Source: Clostridium sp. Marseille-Q2269 (lineage in GTDB: Bacteria; Bacillota; Clostridia; Clostridiales; Clostridiaceae). From it: a stretch of DNA of 55,106 bases. This document shows, one piece after another, positions 53,904 through 55,106 of the stretch. How positions within the stretch are numbered: the stretch's first letter is position 1; each line of letters begins with the position of its first letter. The notes below the pieces were generated by a model that ran no database searches, was not told where the DNA came from, and worked only from the letters and a program-made list of their open reading frames with translations. The position numbers were made by a program, and so were the translations under genes. The stretch lies in NCBI RefSeq assembly GCF_943736985.1, contig NZ_CALSFS010000004.1:1-55106 (forward strand), written 5' to 3'.

Positions 53904-54054
53904 TTATATTCTCCTTTCGTTATTAATAAAATTTAAAAAACTGAAAAAACTTAATGTTTCATTAATAAATTATATAATATGTACAAAAAAATGTATATAT
54001 AAAAATTTTGATTTAAGTTTAAATTAATAAAAATTTTGTAAATTTATATTAAAA

Positions 54055-54082
54055 ATTGCAGTTGTTTGGTAACAACTGCAAT
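54055..54082 (-). terminator. terminator of the small membrane protein gene
   Basis: A perfect 12-bp stem (54055-54066 with 54071-54082, ATTGCAGTTGTT/AACAACTGCAAT) has a 4-nt loop. On the minus strand it is followed by TTTTTAATAT. Confidence 0.8.
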
Positions 54083-54092
54083 GTATATATAA

Positions 54093-54248
54093 TTATCTTA
54101 TTTTTTCTTTTTCTATAAAAATATCAATTATAAAAATTGTTGCTGCAAGTAATAGAAGGGCATTTATAAAAGTAGTTCCTAGCTTAAATATAAAGGATAT
54201 TAAGTAGAATATAAGTATAATAGAGATTATCCATCTTAAAAAGTTCAT
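54093..54248 (-). CDS. 51-residue membrane protein of the lmo0937 type
   Basis: Read from ATG 54248 on the minus strand, the protein begins MNFLRWIISIILIFYLISFI and continues FKLGTTFINALLLLAATIFI to a charged end EKEKIR. It has two hydrophobic segments split by a Gly-containing turn, the pattern of the lmo0937/DUF5670 small membrane family. AAGGAG lies eight nt before the start and a strong terminator follows at 54055-54082. Two other ATGs overlap; one stops after three codons and the other gives no such pattern. The function of the family is unknown. It is the only gene seen in the 498-nt gap between the PAP2 and S-component genes. Confidence 0.7.
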   Translation of the reverse strand: MNFLRWIISIILIFYLISFIFKLGTTFINALLLLAATIFIIDIFIEKEKIR

Positions 54249-54401
54249 TCATTCATCTCCTTATTATATAGATTAATTTATTTATAGATATAGCTTTTCC
54301 TATAATAATAAGATTTATTTAGATAATGTACCCATACACTTTAAGAAAAGATAAATACTTTATATACTATATACAAAAAGTTTTTAAGGAGATGAATTGC
54401 A

Positions 54402-54965
54402 ATGGAACAAAAAAAAGTTATGCATAATAGTAATATATTAGATATAGTGCATGTAGCTATTATGGCCGCAATAATATGTGTAGTTACTTTCACAATAAAG
54501 GTTCCAACATATGCGGGATATACTCATTTAGGAGATAGTATGGTGCTTTTATCAGTAGTACTTTTAGGAAGAAAAAAGGGTGTGTTTTCATCAGCTATAG
54601 GTATGGCAATGGCTGATATAATAAGTGGATACTTAGTTTGGGCTCCTTTTACAATACTAATAAAAGGATTAATGGCATTTATAGCAGGAACAATAATATA
54701 TAAAGATAAAGAAAAACAAGAAAATTTATCTGTAAAATTATTAGGATTTATATTGGCAGGTATATGGATGGTGGTTGCTTACTATTTAGCAGGTGCCATA
54801 ATAACTAGATTTATAATGGTAGAAAGCGCAACTTTAAGCCAAGCATTACTAATATCATTAAAGGATATACCATCAAATATAGCCCAGGCTGTGGTTGGAA
54901 TCATAATAGCATTACCACTAGGAAGAGCATTAAAAAGATCAAGTTTAATGAAAAGCATAAATTAA
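54402..54965 (+). CDS. ECF-transporter substrate-binding (S) component
   Basis: The 187-residue protein has about six membrane segments and belongs to the ECF S-component group (ECF-ribofla_trS-like). It has AIMAAIICVVTFTIKVP, then GYTHLGDSMVLLSVVLLG, then GMAMADIISGYLVWAPFTILIKGLMAF (quoted in part). The conserved THLGDS and ADIxSGY motifs are present. It captures a vitamin or related small molecule and needs a shared EcfAT module encoded elsewhere. No recognisable riboswitch (FMN, TPP, folate) was seen in the 140 nt upstream, so the vitamin is not assigned. ATG 54402 follows AAGGAGATG. Downstream to the window end (54966-55106) no gene was seen. Confidence 0.85.
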   Translation: MEQKKVMHNSNILDIVHVAIMAAIICVVTFTIKVPTYAGYTHLGDSMVLLSVVLLGRKKGVFSSAIGMAMADIISGYLVWAPFTILIKGLMAFIAGTIIYKDKEKQENLSVKLLGFILAGIWMVVAYYLAGAIITRFIMVESATLSQALLISLKDIPSNIAQAVVGIIIALPLGRALKRSSLMKSIN

Positions 54966-55106
54966 GAAAATTACAACTTAAAAGTCACTACCTTAGATTA
55001 AAAAAAGGGATATGTGGCTTGAAAGGCAATTCACTTCAATAAGAGATTCTAATTTGTTTTTCCTTAAAATATATGATTCCAAATTATAACTGGCTGAACG
55101 CTCAAA

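Noticed and set aside
53830-54027. 65-codon plus-strand frame near the PAP2 gene
   Set aside because: It overlaps the start and ribosome site of the PAP2 gene on the other strand and has no start signal of its own.
54260-54401. Vitamin riboswitch upstream of the ECF S component
   Set aside because: No conserved blocks of the TPP, FMN, folate or preQ1 classes could be recognised.

Overview
The window is AT-rich DNA from a spore-forming clostridium. The closest overall impression is Clostridium sensu stricto of the C. botulinum group I / C. sporogenes type. This rests on base composition, on TTG and GTG starts behind strong AGGAGG-like sites, on collagen-like and cysteine-rich exosporium-type proteins, and on the T-box and L-box leaders. 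No database search was possible, so the species is an inference.

Region 1 (1-9.9 kb) looks like a spore-surface (exosporium) locus. It holds two collagen-like Gly-X-X proteins, one cut by the window edge. Between them lies a family 2 glycosyltransferase that could glycosylate their Thr-rich repeats. It also holds two cysteine-rich proteins (the larger resembles CsxA, the self-assembling exosporium protein), a propeller plus coiled-coil protein, and a PLL/DUF346-type lectin-like repeat protein. Most of these genes are preceded by a sequence matching the sigma-K -10 consensus CATANNNTA, which suggests one mother-cell regulon. A ferric-reductase-like membrane protein, a T-box-like remnant and a MITE-like inverted-repeat element interrupt the locus.

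Region 2 (10-18.5 kb) carries transport and regulation genes. An ABC ATPase is followed by a permease that is fused by deletion to the back half of a histidine kinase. Then come a SulP transporter, an ECF sigma factor with a membrane partner and an ABC exporter (the sigma and partner frames are merged by an apparent one-base loss), and a GIY-YIG protein.

Region 3 (18.6-29.2 kb) is housekeeping: T-box-controlled proS, dipeptidase pepV, an ftsH paralogue next to a HelD-type helicase, a tandem P-loop ATPase and a cation diffusion facilitator.

Region 4 (29.4-33.5 kb) is a compact sugar cassette: glycosyltransferase, SDR epimerase/dehydratase, DegT-type aminotransferase and hexapeptide acyltransferase. 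A stretch with insertion-sequence-like scars follows.

Region 5 (34-55 kb) has an M18 aminopeptidase, a lysine-riboswitch-controlled lysC-lysA operon, and a giant NdvB-like glycan synthase/phosphorylase split by two apparent one-base losses in A-runs. It continues with desulfoferrodoxin, T-box-controlled trpS, a HAD phosphatase, a candidate small RNA, prfC, a PAP2 phosphatase, a 51-residue membrane protein and an ECF-transporter S component.

Two themes deserve attention. First, the exosporium locus combines collagen-like, glycosyltransferase, Cys-rich and two lectin/propeller-type genes under a common sigma-K-like signature. Second, three apparent single-base homopolymer losses are the simplest explanation for one fused and one split gene, so they may be sequencing errors rather than biology.
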